This document shows positions 1 through 9,700 of a stretch of 64,000 nucleotides of DNA, piece by piece (position 1 is the stretch's first letter; each line of letters begins with the position of its first letter). The translations under genes and the position numbers were made by a program. The DNA comes from JAHKLT01 sp046197865 (GTDB lineage Archaea; Methanobacteriota; Methanobacteria; Methanobacteriales; Methanobacteriaceae), in assembly GCF_046197865.1 (NCBI RefSeq), contig NZ_CP166990.1, positions 496,001 to 560,000 of the forward strand, given 5' to 3'. The notes beneath the pieces are model-generated. The model searched no databases, was not told the DNA's origin, and saw only the letters and a list, made by a program, of their open reading frames with translations.

Positions 1-36
1 GAGATAAAACTTAATTATTATAAAGGAGCCAATATT

Positions 37-2637
37 TTGAATAGATTTATAAAAATGATATCACAGATAAATTTCGGCCTTATGTCTCCAGAAGACATCC
101 GTAAAATGTCTGTTATTAAGATTGAAACTCCGGATACTTATGATGAAGATGGTTATCCAATTGAAAATGGATTAATGGATCCTCATTTAGGTGTTATCGA
201 CCCAAGTTTAAAATGTAGATCTTGTGGTTTTAGAGGTGGAGAATGTCAAGGGCACTTTGGAAGTATTGATTTAGCAAGACCAGTTATTCATGTTGGTTTT
301 GGTGACATCATTCATAAAATTTTACGTTCAACTTGTAATGTATGTGGTCGTATTCTTTTAAGTGATAGCGACATTGAAAAATATAGGGAATTAATTACTT
401 CTTATATTGAAAATGGGGAAAATCTCAATGATTTAATCAAAGAGATTCATGCTGAATCTAAAAAAGATGTTTGTCCTCATTGTAAAGCTGAACAAAAAGA
501 TATTAAATTAGATAAACCTGTATCTCTTATTGAAGGAGATTATAAACTTACTCCTAGTGAAGTTAGAGAAAAGCTAGAACGTATTACTGATGATGATGCA
601 TATGTACTTGGAGTTAACCCAAAAGTAGCTAGACCTGAATGGTTAGTATTAACTGTTTTACCTGTTCCTCCAGTTACTGTTAGGCCTTCAATTACTTTAG
701 ATACTGGTGAACGTTCTGAAGATGATTTAACTCACAAACTTGTTGATATTTTAAGAATTAATCAAAGATTAATTGAAAATATGGAAGCTGGTGCACCTCA
801 ACTTATTGTAGAGGATTTATGGGAATTATTACAATATCACGTTACTACTTACTTTGATAATGAAGCATCAGGTGTTCCTCCTGCAAGACACAGATCTGGT
901 AGGCCTCTTAAAACTTTAGCTCAAAGATTAAAAGGAAAAGAAGGAAGATTCAGAAGTAATCTTTCTGGTAAAAGGGTTAATTTTTCAGCTCGTACTGTCA
1001 TTTCTCCTGATCCAAACATTAGTATTAATGAAGTTGGTGTTCCTGAAATGATTGCTAAAGAAGTTACTGTACCTTCTTATGTAAATGAATGGAATATGGA
1101 TGAAATGAAACAATTCATCGAAAATGGACCAGATATTCATCCTGGAGCTAATTATGTTATAAGACTTGATGGACGCAAAATCAGAGTCTATGATGAGACT
1201 AAAGAAGCTATTCTTGAAAAACTAGAACCAGGATATATTGTAGAACGCCATTTAAATGATGGAGATATGGTTCTCTTCAATCGTCAGCCTTCACTTCACA
1301 GAATGTCAATGATGGCTCACGAAGTTAAAGTTTTACCTTATAAAACGTTCAGACTTAATTTATGTGTATGTCCTCCTTATAATGCAGATTTTGATGGGGA
1401 TGAAATGAATATGCACGTTTTCCAGACCGATGAGTCTAGGGCTGAAGCTAAATCATTAATGAGAGTTCAAGAACATATTTTATCTCCAAGATTTGGTGGA
1501 CCAATTATTGGAGCTATTCACGATCACATTTCTGGTGCTTATTTATTAACTAGAACAGGTTCTACTTTTACAGAAGAACAAGCATTACAAATTATTAGAA
1601 AATCTCACTTACCTATTCCAAAACGTAAAAACGAAGATTGGACAGGAAAAGAACTTTTCAGTTTACTCCTTCCTGACGATTTAAATATTAGCTATAAAGC
1701 AGAAATTTGTAGAAAATGTGATGCATGTCTTATGGAAGAATGTGAAAATGATGCTTATGTTGTTATTAAAGATGGTCAACTTCTCCATGGTGCCATGGAT
1801 GAAAAAGCATATGGGTCATTCTCTGGTAAAATCTTAGATACTATAATGAAAGAATATGGTCCTTCAAGAACTAAAGAGTTTTTAGATAGATCTACTGATT
1901 TAGCTATCTGTGGAATTATGAAAACAGGAATTACAACAAGTACTAATGATGAAGAAATTCCTGATGAAGCACAAGATAGAATTGATGAACACCTTATTAG
2001 AGCTGAAGAAAAGGTAGATAGGCTTGTTGAAGCTTATGAAGCTGGAGAACTTGAAGCATTACCTGGTAGAAGTTTAGAAGAAACTTTAGAAATGAAAATT
2101 ATGCAAGTTCTTGGTGAAGCAAGGGATAAGTCTGGGGAAATTGCTGAAAGTTACTTTGGTATGGATAACCATTCTGTTGTAATGGCACTTACTGGTGCAA
2201 GAGCATCTATGTTGAACCTTACTCAGATTACTGCTTGTGTAGGTCAGCAGTCTGTTCGTGGTGGCCGTATTCACAGAGGATACAGTGAAAGAACTTTACC
2301 TCACTTTAGAAAGAATGAATTAGGGGCAAAAGCTAAAGGATTCGTTCATTCTAGTTATAAAGGCGGATTAGATCCTATTGAATTCTTTTTCCACGCTATG
2401 GGGGGAAGAGAAGGGTTAGTAGATACAGCTATTCGTACTGCTCAAAGTGGTTACATGCAAAGAAGACTTGTTAATGCACTTCAAGATTTACAAGTTAAAC
2501 CTTCAGGACTTGTAACTGATAACAATGGGCTTGTTATTCAAACTATGTTTGGAGAAGATGGTGTAGATCCTGCTAAAAGTGATTATGGTAAAGTAGCTGA
2601 TTTAGACAAGATTATAGACGAAATGAGGATTAAATAG
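37..2637 (+). CDS. rpoA1: DNA-directed RNA polymerase subunit A' (Rpo1N)
   Basis: Encodes the N-terminal part of the archaeal RNA polymerase largest subunit (beta' equivalent), which holds the active-site magnesium. The 866 residues contain the N-terminal zinc site C60-x2-C63-x6-C70-x2-H73 and the catalytic NADFDGD motif at residues 449-455, with D451, D453 and D455 as metal ligands. The length fits the family. Translation starts at TTG, a few bases after AAAGGAG. The C-terminal part is supplied by the next gene 8 bases downstream, the usual archaeal split. First gene of the informational cluster visible here; rpoB and rpoH would be expected just upstream. Confidence 0.98.
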   Translation: MNRFIKMISQINFGLMSPEDIRKMSVIKIETPDTYDEDGYPIENGLMDPHLGVIDPSLKCRSCGFRGGECQGHFGSIDLARPVIHVGFGDIIHKILRSTCNVCGRILLSDSDIEKYRELITSYIENGENLNDLIKEIHAESKKDVCPHCKAEQKDIKLDKPVSLIEGDYKLTPSEVREKLERITDDDAYVLGVNPKVARPEWLVLTVLPVPPVTVRPSITLDTGERSEDDLTHKLVDILRINQRLIENMEAGAPQLIVEDLWELLQYHVTTYFDNEASGVPPARHRSGRPLKTLAQRLKGKEGRFRSNLSGKRVNFSARTVISPDPNISINEVGVPEMIAKEVTVPSYVNEWNMDEMKQFIENGPDIHPGANYVIRLDGRKIRVYDETKEAILEKLEPGYIVERHLNDGDMVLFNRQPSLHRMSMMAHEVKVLPYKTFRLNLCVCPPYNADFDGDEMNMHVFQTDESRAEAKSLMRVQEHILSPRFGGPIIGAIHDHISGAYLLTRTGSTFTEEQALQIIRKSHLPIPKRKNEDWTGKELFSLLLPDDLNISYKAEICRKCDACLMEECENDAYVVIKDGQLLHGAMDEKAYGSFSGKILDTIMKEYGPSRTKEFLDRSTDLAICGIMKTGITTSTNDEEIPDEAQDRIDEHLIRAEEKVDRLVEAYEAGELEALPGRSLEETLEMKIMQVLGEARDKSGEIAESYFGMDNHSVVMALTGARASMLNLTQITACVGQQSVRGGRIHRGYSERTLPHFRKNELGAKAKGFVHSSYKGGLDPIEFFFHAMGGREGLVDTAIRTAQSGYMQRRLVNALQDLQVKPSGLVTDNNGLVIQTMFGEDGVDPAKSDYGKVADLDKIIDEMRIK

Positions 2638-2645
2638 GTGTAACA

Positions 2646-3797
2646 ATGGATAAAGCAATTAAAAAAGTTGAAAAGGCTTTAAAGAAAGCAAAAATAGATT
2701 TTCCTGAAAGTTACATTGAAGATTTAGCTGAAGTCTATATTCGCAGGGAATTAAAAGATAAAGAATTAAATGATTTAGTTGTTAAGGTTAAAGAAGCCTA
2801 TGACCGAGCTCATGTTGAAGCTGGTGAGGCTGTTGGAACAGTAGCTGCACAATCTGTTGGTGAACCAGGTACTCAGATGACAATGCGTACTTTTCACTAT
2901 GCAGGAGTAGCAGAATTAAATGTTACTCTTGGTCTTCCAAGACTAATCGAGATTGTAGATGCTAGAAAAACTATTTCTACCCCAACTATGGATATTTACT
3001 TTGAAGAAGATAAAGCTCAAGATGAAGAATTTGTTAAGAAATTAGCTAATTCTATTGGTAAAAGTACCTTAAATGATATCTTACAAGATTTCCATTTAAA
3101 TTATGCTGATATGAATATTGAAGCAACACTTGATTTAAAGAAAATCGAAGATAAAAGGTTAGATTACAAAGAAATTATAGCTGAAATTGAAAAGAACTTC
3201 AAAAAAGTTGTAATTAATGATAATGTATTAAAATTCGAACCTTCTAAAAAAGATAAATATAGGGAACTTCGTCTCTTAGCTGATAAAGTTCGTGATTTAC
3301 AAATCAGTGGTATAAAAGGCATTGGTAAAATCATTATACGTAAAGATGAAGAAGAGTGGATTATCCATACTGAAGGTTCAAACCTTGGGGATGTTCTTAA
3401 AAAAGAAGGTATTGACAAAGTTAGAACTACTACTAATGATATTCATGAAATCGAAGTTGTATTAGGTATTGAAGCTGCTCGTAATTCTATTATTAACGAA
3501 GCACAACGTACTCTTAATGAACAAGGTCTATCAGTTGATGTTAGACACATTATGCTTGTTGCTGATATGATGACTTCTGAAGGAACTGTAAGGTCTATTG
3601 GAAGACATGGTATTAGTGGTGAAAAATCTAGTGTACTTGCTCGTGCAGCTTTCGAAGAAACTGGTAAACATTTACTTCGTGCAAGTATTCGCGGAGAAAT
3701 TGATGATTTAACAGGTATCATTGAAAACATTATTATAGGACAACCAATACCACTTGGTACCGGTTCAGTCGGTGTCAAAATGGCAAATAAAAAATAA
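2646..3797 (+). CDS. rpoA2: DNA-directed RNA polymerase subunit A'' (Rpo1C)
   Basis: C-terminal part of the archaeal RNA polymerase largest subunit (383 residues). It carries the family's trigger-loop region (GEAVGTVAAQSVGEPGTQMT, about residues 58-77) and the conserved C-terminal jaw/cleft segment. The ATG lies 8 bases after the rpoA1 stop, preceded by a weak TAGGTG ribosome site, so the two halves are co-translated from one transcript. Length is typical for methanogens. No anomalies seen. Confidence 0.98.
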   Translation: MDKAIKKVEKALKKAKIDFPESYIEDLAEVYIRRELKDKELNDLVVKVKEAYDRAHVEAGEAVGTVAAQSVGEPGTQMTMRTFHYAGVAELNVTLGLPRLIEIVDARKTISTPTMDIYFEEDKAQDEEFVKKLANSIGKSTLNDILQDFHLNYADMNIEATLDLKKIEDKRLDYKEIIAEIEKNFKKVVINDNVLKFEPSKKDKYRELRLLADKVRDLQISGIKGIGKIIIRKDEEEWIIHTEGSNLGDVLKKEGIDKVRTTTNDIHEIEVVLGIEAARNSIINEAQRTLNEQGLSVDVRHIMLVADMMTSEGTVRSIGRHGISGEKSSVLARAAFEETGKHLLRASIRGEIDDLTGIIENIIIGQPIPLGTGSVGVKMANKK

Positions 3798-3808
3798 ATA
3801 GGAGGCAG

Positions 3809-4108
3809 ATGATGGACGTAGATAGAGGAATCAGAGTAGCTGTAGATACTGGTGATGTAACTTTAGGCTCTGAAAAATCAATCCAATCTTTAAAATTAGG
3901 TAAGGGTAATCTTGTTGTTGTAGCAAAAAATAGTCCTGAAACAATTGTTGAAGATGTAAAATATTATGCAGAACTTTCAGATATTAAATTCATTATGTAC
4001 GAAGGTACAAGTGTAGAATTAGGTTCTGTTTGTGGTAAACCTTTCACTGTGGCTACTTTAGTCATAAACGATCCAGGAGATTCTACTATATTAGAAACAT
4101 TGGGGTAG
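3809..4108 (+). CDS. rpl30e: Ribosomal protein L30e
   Basis: A 99-residue L7Ae/L30e-family RNA-binding protein of the large ribosomal subunit. The Gly-rich N-terminal half (SEKSIQSLKLGKGNLVVVAKN) and the segment with GTSVELGSVCGKPF match L30e. It sits between rpoA2 and nusA, its conserved archaeal position. AGGAGG is placed 5-6 bases before the ATG at 3809 or 3812 (two consecutive ATG codons; the exact one is undecided). Confidence 0.95.
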   Translation: MMDVDRGIRVAVDTGDVTLGSEKSIQSLKLGKGNLVVVAKNSPETIVEDVKYYAELSDIKFIMYEGTSVELGSVCGKPFTVATLVINDPGDSTILETLG

Positions 4109-4114
4109 ATTTAA

Positions 4115-4546
4115 TTGTCTATTAAATTTAGTGCTAACGAAATAAGATATATAGCTTTGTTTGAAAATATGACTGGAGCTATGGTTAAAGATTGTATCAT
4201 TGATGATGAAAATGGCAAAGTAACATTTGTTGTTAAAAATGGTGATATGGGTTTAGCTATTGGTAAAGGTGGAAGCACAGTTACTAAAGTTCAAAAAGCA
4301 GTTGATAAAGGTGTTGAAATCATTGAGTTATCTGAAGATCCAACTGAATTTATAAAAAATATCTTATCACCTGCAGAACTTGAAAGCATTAAAATACTTC
4401 AAAAAGAAACTGGAGAAAAAATAGCTACTGTTGCAACAGACACCACTAATAAAAAAATAGCTATTGGGAAAAATGGTATTAATATTGAAAGAGCTAAATT
4501 ATTAGCTAAAAGACAACACAATATTAATAACATTGTTTTAAAATAA
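4115..4546 (+). CDS. nusA: Archaeal NusA-like transcription factor (KH domains)
   Basis: A 143-residue RNA-binding protein made of two KH domains and lacking the S1 and N-terminal domains of bacterial NusA, as is normal in Archaea. The KH loops are visible as AIGKGGSTV and AIGKNGIN. The start is TTG, 6 bases after the rpl30e stop. It is the last gene of the rpo-nusA unit and is followed at once by a hairpin terminator. Function (transcript elongation/termination or ribosome-linked RNA binding) is inferred from the family. Confidence 0.93.
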   Translation: MSIKFSANEIRYIALFENMTGAMVKDCIIDDENGKVTFVVKNGDMGLAIGKGGSTVTKVQKAVDKGVEIIELSEDPTEFIKNILSPAELESIKILQKETGEKIATVATDTTNKKIAIGKNGINIERAKLLAKRQHNINNIVLK

Positions 4547-4548
4547 TC

Positions 4549-4579
4549 GATGGATCTTTCCATCATTTTTCTTTTTTTA
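4549..4579 (+). terminator. Hairpin plus T-run after nusA
   Basis: A perfect 6-bp stem GATGGA/TCCATC with loop TCTT is followed by ATTTTTCTTTTTTT. It begins 3 bases after the nusA stop. T-runs are the main archaeal intrinsic termination signal, so this probably ends the rpoA1-nusA transcript. Confidence 0.7.
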
Positions 4580-5000
4580 AATAGATTTTATTTTTAAAAT
4601 TTCATTATAATATACAAAAACAATACATTTATATAAGCTAATTTAGATAAATTATATTAAGATATTTGATATAGATATTTTTATTCTTATAACGAGTGTG
4701 CAATTGTTATAGATTGTTTATCTTTTTACATATCTTTTGTAGATAAATATTTCATTGACTCATTAAAGAATGCTTCATTCTTATTTTTCAATTCAATGTT
4801 TCTGTTGGGTTTATAAACCTATTTTATTTCAGATTGTTTATCTAATATTTTAATTAAAAATTATTAAAATTACAAACAATTTGCTGAAAAATCAGCTATT
4901 GTTTCATATATATGTTTCATATTTTCTAATCAATATTGGATTTAGATTGTATATTATAGTAATATATAAATCGCAGCGGTGGATTTGATATTTAAATTAG

Positions 5001-5010
5001 CTTATATAAA
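5001..5010 (+). promoter_or_regulatory. Probable TATA box of the rpsL-rpsG-EF-2 unit
   Basis: CTTATATAAA lies 37-46 bases before the rpsL ATG, which leaves room for a short leader with GAGGA before the start. It is the right arm of the 18-bp inverted repeat described for the gap. Confidence 0.5.
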
Positions 5011-5046
5011 CATGTATTAACTTAAAAAAATATAGAGGAAAGAATT

Positions 5047-5472
5047 ATGCCAGGACTTTTTGCTGCAAAGAAACTTAAAAGAAATAGGCAAAACTTTAAG
5101 TGGAAAGATGTAGACTATAAAAGAAAAGCTTTACGTTTAGATGTTAAAGCTGATCCTCTTGAGGGTGCACCTCAAGCTAGAGGAATTGTTATTGAGAAAG
5201 TGGGAATTGAAGCTAAACAGCCAAACTCCGCAATTCGTAAATGTGTTCGTGTTCAATTAATTAAAAACGGAAAACAATTAACCGCATTTGCACCAGGTGA
5301 TGGTGCTATAGGATTTATCGATGAACATGACGAAGTTATGATTGAAGGAATTGGTGGACCTTCTGGAAGGTCTATGGGTGATATTCCTGGAGTTCGTTGG
5401 AAAGTTTCTAAAGTTAACAATGTTTCTTTAGAACAGATGGTTAGTGGAAAAATAGAGAAACCTGTAAGATAG
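5047..5472 (+). CDS. rpsL: Ribosomal protein S12 (uS12)
   Basis: Small-subunit protein of the decoding centre, 141 residues, archaeal/eukaryotic (S23e-like) form. The conserved KQPNSAIRKCVRVQLIKNGK block and the later GPSGRSMGDIPGVRWKV block are present. GAGGA precedes the ATG. First gene of the S12-S7-EF-2 unit; only 9 bases separate its stop from the S7 start codon. Confidence 0.98.
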   Translation: MPGLFAAKKLKRNRQNFKWKDVDYKRKALRLDVKADPLEGAPQARGIVIEKVGIEAKQPNSAIRKCVRVQLIKNGKQLTAFAPGDGAIGFIDEHDEVMIEGIGGPSGRSMGDIPGVRWKVSKVNNVSLEQMVSGKIEKPVR

Positions 5473-5481
5473 GTGTTTATT

Positions 5482-6042
5482 ATGTATAAATTATTTGATA
5501 AATGGGACCTTAATGAAGTCAAAGTTGATGATTTAGGGCTAGTTAGATATGTTTGTTTAGATGAAACTATTGTTCCTCATACCTCTGGTAGACATGTAAA
5601 AAGACAATTTGCAAAATCCAAAGTGTCTATTGTTGAAAGATTGATGAATAAAATCATGAGAACTCATATTAACTCAGGTAAGAAAAACAAAGCATATAAT
5701 ATTTTAAAAGATGCAATGGATGTTATTCACAAAAGAACTAAAAAGAACCCTGTTCAAGTTTTAGTTACAGCTATTGAGAAAACTTCTCCTCGTGAAGAAA
5801 CTACTCGTATCAGACACGGTGGAATTGCTTATCAAGTTGCTGTTGATATATCTCCTCAAAGAAGAATTGATCTTTCTTTAGGATTTTTAACTAGAGGAAC
5901 ATTACAATCTGCTTTTAAAAATAAAAAAACTGTTGCTGAATGTTTAGCTGATGAATTAATTCTCGCTTCTGAAGAGGATTCTAGAAGTTTCGCTTTACAA
6001 AAGAAAGAAGAGAAAGAAAGAGTAGCTAAAGCAGCTCATTAA
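5482..6042 (+). CDS. rpsG: Ribosomal protein S7 (uS7)
   Basis: 16S rRNA-binding small-subunit protein of about 187 residues. The archaeal signature (CLDETIVPHTSGRHVKRQF near the N terminus, then IRHGGIAYQVAVDISPQRR) is clear. I chose ATG 5482 over an in-frame GTG at 5473, because AGGTG at 5471-5475 acts as its ribosome site and other archaeal S7 proteins begin at M-x-K-L-F-D-K-W. Confidence 0.96.
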   Translation: MYKLFDKWDLNEVKVDDLGLVRYVCLDETIVPHTSGRHVKRQFAKSKVSIVERLMNKIMRTHINSGKKNKAYNILKDAMDVIHKRTKKNPVQVLVTAIEKTSPREETTRIRHGGIAYQVAVDISPQRRIDLSLGFLTRGTLQSAFKNKKTVAECLADELILASEEDSRSFALQKKEEKERVAKAAH

Positions 6043-6058
6043 TATTATGGTGATTTAG

Positions 6059-8251
6059 TTGAGTAGAAGAACAAAAATGATTGAAAAAATTAAAGACTTG
6101 ATGTATAAACCAGAATCAATTAGAAACATCGGTATTTGTGCTCACATTGATCATGGAAAAACAACTTTATCTGATAATCTTTTAGCAGGTGCTGGAATGA
6201 TTTCAGAAGATCTTGCTGGAGATCAAAGATTTTTGGATTTCGATGAACAAGAACAAGCTCGTGGTATTACTATTGATGCTGCAAACGTATCTATGGTTCA
6301 CAAATTCAAAGATAGTGAATACTTAATCAATTTAATTGATACTCCTGGGCACGTCGATTTTGGTGGAGACGTTACTCGTGCAATGAGAGCTGTTGATGGA
6401 GCAGTAGTTGTTGTTTGTGCTGTTGAAGGTATCATGCCACAAACTGAAACTGTTTTAAGACAAGCTTTAAAAGAAAACGTTAAACCAGTTTTATTTATTA
6501 ATAAAGTTGATAGATTAATCAATGAATTAAAATTAGAACCTGAAGAATTACAAAACAGATTCTTAAAAATTATTGCAGAAGCTAATAAATTAATTAGAAG
6601 TATGGCTCCTGAAGATAAAAAAGATGAATGGAAAGCAGATGTTGCTGATGGTAGTGTAGCTTTCGGTTCAGCTTATCATAACTGGGCTATTAATGTTCCA
6701 ATTATGCAAGAAACTGGAATTAACTTCAAAGATATTATTGATTTCTGTAATGCAGAAAACCAAAAAGAACTTGCTCAAAAAGTTCCTTTATCTGAAGTAT
6801 TACTTAGTATGGTAGTAGAACATTTACCATCTCCAAAAGTATCACAAAAATACAGAGTTCCTAATATTTGGGATGGAGATATTGATTCTCCAGCTGGTCA
6901 ATGTATGATTAATACTAGTCCTGATGGACCACTTGCTGTTATGGTTACTAATGTTTCTGTAGATAAACATGCAGGAGAAATAGCTACTGGTAGAGTATAT
7001 GGTGGTAATATTGAAAAAGGTACTGAAGTTTACTTAGTTGGATCTCATATTAAATCTAGAGTACAACAAGTAGGTGTATACTTTGGTCCTGAAAGAGTAA
7101 ACACTGATACTGTTCCTGCAGGTAATATTGTATATGTTGCTGGTGCAAAAGGAGCTATTGCAGGGGAAACTATTTGTTCTCCTAATGATAAAATTAAAGA
7201 GTTCGAAGGATTAGAACATATTTCTGAACCTGTAGTTACTGTAGCTGTTGAAGCTAAAAATACTAAAGATTTACCAAAATTAATTGAAGTTTTACGTCAA
7301 GTAGCTAAAGAAGATCCTACTGTAAAAATTGATATTAATGAAGAAACTGGTGAGCACTTAGTTTCTGGTATGGGTGAATTGCATTTAGAAGTTATTAGTT
7401 ACAGAATCAATGATAAAGGTGTAGAAATTTCAACATCTGAACCTATTGTTGTATATAGAGAAACTGTTGCTGGTAAAGCTGGACCTGTTGAAGGTAAATC
7501 TCCAAACAAACATAATAGATTCTATATTGAAGTTGAACCTTTAGAAGATCAAATGTTCCAAGCATTACAAAATGGTGAACTCAAAGAAGGAAGAGTTAAA
7601 GGAAAAGAATCTGCTCAAGACTTTATGGAATTAGGTATGGATAAAGAAGAAGCTAGAAGAGTATGGGATGTACACAATAAAAGTGTATTCCTCAATATGA
7701 CTAGAGGTATCCAATACTTAGATGAAGTAAAAGAGCTTTTACTTGAAGGATTTGAATCTGCTTTGAATGAAGGGCCTGTTGCTAATGAAATAGCTATGGG
7801 ACTTAAATTTAAATTAGTCGATGCAAAACTTCACGAAGATGCAATCCACAGAGGGCCTGCACAAGTTTTACCTTCTATTAGAAAAGCTATTTATGGGTCT
7901 ATGATGCTTGCTCAACCTACATTACTTGAACCTATACAAAAAGTATTTATTAATGTTCCTCAAGATTATATGGGATCTTCCACTAGGGAAGTTCAAAATA
8001 GAAGAGGGCAAATTGTAAATATGGAACAAGATGGTGATATGGTCACTATTGAATCTAAAGTTCCTGTTGCTGAAATGTTTGGTTTCGCAGGGGATATTCG
8101 TTCTGCTGCTGAAGGTAGATGTTTATGGTCTACTGAAATGGCAGGTTTCGAAAGATTACCTAATGAGTTACAAAAGCAAATCATTAGAGAGATTCGTCAA
8201 AGAAAAGGTTTATCTGATGAACCTTATGGTCCTGATCATTACTTAGGATAA
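6059..8251 (+). CDS. fusA: Translation elongation factor EF-2
   Basis: Ribosomal translocase GTPase, 730 residues. G-domain motifs: AHIDHGKT (28-35), DTPGHVDF and NKVDR. The domain IV tip HEDAIHRGPAQ carries the histidine that becomes diphthamide in Archaea. The start is TTG 6059, shortly after GGTGAT. It lies 16 bases downstream of rpsG, the classic str order. About 130 bases separate its stop from EF-1alpha, which has its own AT-rich promoter region. Confidence 0.98.
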   Translation: MSRRTKMIEKIKDLMYKPESIRNIGICAHIDHGKTTLSDNLLAGAGMISEDLAGDQRFLDFDEQEQARGITIDAANVSMVHKFKDSEYLINLIDTPGHVDFGGDVTRAMRAVDGAVVVVCAVEGIMPQTETVLRQALKENVKPVLFINKVDRLINELKLEPEELQNRFLKIIAEANKLIRSMAPEDKKDEWKADVADGSVAFGSAYHNWAINVPIMQETGINFKDIIDFCNAENQKELAQKVPLSEVLLSMVVEHLPSPKVSQKYRVPNIWDGDIDSPAGQCMINTSPDGPLAVMVTNVSVDKHAGEIATGRVYGGNIEKGTEVYLVGSHIKSRVQQVGVYFGPERVNTDTVPAGNIVYVAGAKGAIAGETICSPNDKIKEFEGLEHISEPVVTVAVEAKNTKDLPKLIEVLRQVAKEDPTVKIDINEETGEHLVSGMGELHLEVISYRINDKGVEISTSEPIVVYRETVAGKAGPVEGKSPNKHNRFYIEVEPLEDQMFQALQNGELKEGRVKGKESAQDFMELGMDKEEARRVWDVHNKSVFLNMTRGIQYLDEVKELLLEGFESALNEGPVANEIAMGLKFKLVDAKLHEDAIHRGPAQVLPSIRKAIYGSMMLAQPTLLEPIQKVFINVPQDYMGSSTREVQNRRGQIVNMEQDGDMVTIESKVPVAEMFGFAGDIRSAAEGRCLWSTEMAGFERLPNELQKQIIREIRQRKGLSDEPYGPDHYLG

Positions 8252-8385
8252 AATTAAAATTAAAAATCATATTCAAATTTAAAAATTAAAAACATTACGT
8301 TTTTATATATAAAAATTCATAAACATTTATAAGCTAACTATAAGCTTATTATGATTTTTTATCATATTAAAAAAGAGGTTTTATT

Positions 8386-9627
8386 ATGGCAAAAGAAAAA
8401 GAACATATTAACTTAGCGTTTATTGGACACGTTGACCACGGAAAATCTACATTAGTAGGACATTTATTGTTGAAAGCAGGAGCTATCGCTGAACAACAAT
8501 TAGATGATGGAGAAAACAAATTCAGATTTGTTATGGATAAATTAGGAGAAGAAAGAGAAAGAGGAGTAACTATCGATCTTGCTCACCAAAAATTCTCAAC
8601 TAAAAAATACGACTACACTGTTGTAGATTGTCCTGGACATAGAGATTTTGTTAAAAACATGATTACTGGTGCTTCCCAGGCTGATGCTGCTGTACTTGTT
8701 GTAGCTGCTGATGATGGTGTAATGCCACAAACTAAAGAGCACGTATTTTTATCAAAAACTTTAGGTATTGATCAACTTATTGTTGCTATTAACAAAATTG
8801 ATTTAGTAGATTACAGTGAAGAAAAATTCAATGAATTAAAAGAAGAAGTTTCTACTTTAATCAAATCTGTTGGATTCAATCCTGCTACTGTTCCTTTCAT
8901 CCCTCTTTCTGCTTTTGAAGGAGATAACATTGAAGAGAATAGTTCAAACACTCCATGGTACAAAGGACCTGCTTTAATTCCTGCATTAGATGAATTAAAA
9001 TCACCTGAAAAACCTACTGATAAACCTTTAAGAGTCCCTATTCAAGATGTATACTCTATTACTGGTGTAGGTACTGTACCTGTTGGAAGAATCGAGACTG
9101 GTGTAATGAAAAAAGGTGAAGATGTAGTATTTGAACCTGCTGGAGCTTCTGGGGAAGTAAAATCTATTGAAATGCACCACGAAATGTTCGACTCTGCAGA
9201 ACCTGGTGATAACGTTGGTTTCAACGTAAGAGGTGTAGGTAAAAACGATATCAGAAGAGGAGACGTTGCTGGACATACTGGCGATGCACCTACAGTAGCT
9301 AAAGAATTCGATGCACAAATTGTTGTTTTACAACATCCTGGTGTTATCACTGTTGGATACACTCCTGTATTCCATTGTCACACTTCACAAGTTGCATGTA
9401 CTTTCTTAGAATTAACTAAAAAATTAAATCCTGCTACTGGTCAAGTTGAAGAAGAAAATCCTGATTTCTTAAAAACTGGAAATGCTGCAATCGTAAAAGT
9501 TAAACCAACAAAACCTATGGTAGTTGAAGACGCTAAAGTCATCCCTCAAATGGGTAGATTTGCTATTAGGGATATGGGTCAAACCGTAGCTGCTGGTTTA
9601 TGTATTGCTATTGAACCTGCTAAATAA
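8386..9627 (+). CDS. tuf: Translation elongation factor EF-1alpha
   Basis: GTPase that delivers aminoacyl-tRNA to the ribosome, 413 residues. GHVDHGKST, DCPGHRDF and NKIDLVD mark the G domain; domains II and III follow at normal length. Upstream, TATATATAAAAA-type elements around 8303-8325 and an AGAGG site before the ATG suggest independent transcription. A short hairpin follows the stop, before rps10. Confidence 0.98.
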   Translation: MAKEKEHINLAFIGHVDHGKSTLVGHLLLKAGAIAEQQLDDGENKFRFVMDKLGEERERGVTIDLAHQKFSTKKYDYTVVDCPGHRDFVKNMITGASQADAAVLVVAADDGVMPQTKEHVFLSKTLGIDQLIVAINKIDLVDYSEEKFNELKEEVSTLIKSVGFNPATVPFIPLSAFEGDNIEENSSNTPWYKGPALIPALDELKSPEKPTDKPLRVPIQDVYSITGVGTVPVGRIETGVMKKGEDVVFEPAGASGEVKSIEMHHEMFDSAEPGDNVGFNVRGVGKNDIRRGDVAGHTGDAPTVAKEFDAQIVVLQHPGVITVGYTPVFHCHTSQVACTFLELTKKLNPATGQVEEENPDFLKTGNAAIVKVKPTKPMVVEDAKVIPQMGRFAIRDMGQTVAAGLCIAIEPAK

Positions 9628-9642
9628 GCAGATTAGTTACTA

Positions 9643-9676
9643 GGAAATATGTTTATTCATATTTTCTTTTTTAATT
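9643..9676 (+). terminator. Weak hairpin plus T-rich tail between tuf and rps10
   Basis: AAATATG (9645-9651) pairs with CATATTT (9658-9664) around a 6-base loop, followed by TCTTTTTTAATTT. It could reduce read-through from tuf into rps10 or mark a processing site. The stem is A/T-only apart from one pair, so the support is modest. Confidence 0.4.
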
Positions 9677-9700
9677 TATTTTTATTTTAGGAGGATGAAA

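Larger units (their letters stand above)
4547..5046. other. 500-bp organised intergenic region (nusA-rpsL)
   Basis: No ORF is evident. Contents: the nusA terminator; a perfect 18-bp inverted repeat, TTTATATAAGCTAATTTA at 4628-4645 and its complement at 4993-5010, each containing a TATA-like element; the 13-mer AGATTGTTTATCT twice, at 4711-4723 and 4831-4843, exactly 120 bp apart; and an imperfect hairpin at 4874-4904 (AAACAAT-TT-GCTGA, loop AAAA, TCAGC-T-ATTGTTT). The right-hand repeat copy overlaps the likely rpsL promoter. The left copy points toward nusA. An untranslated RNA or regulatory leader is possible but unproven. Confidence 0.6.
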
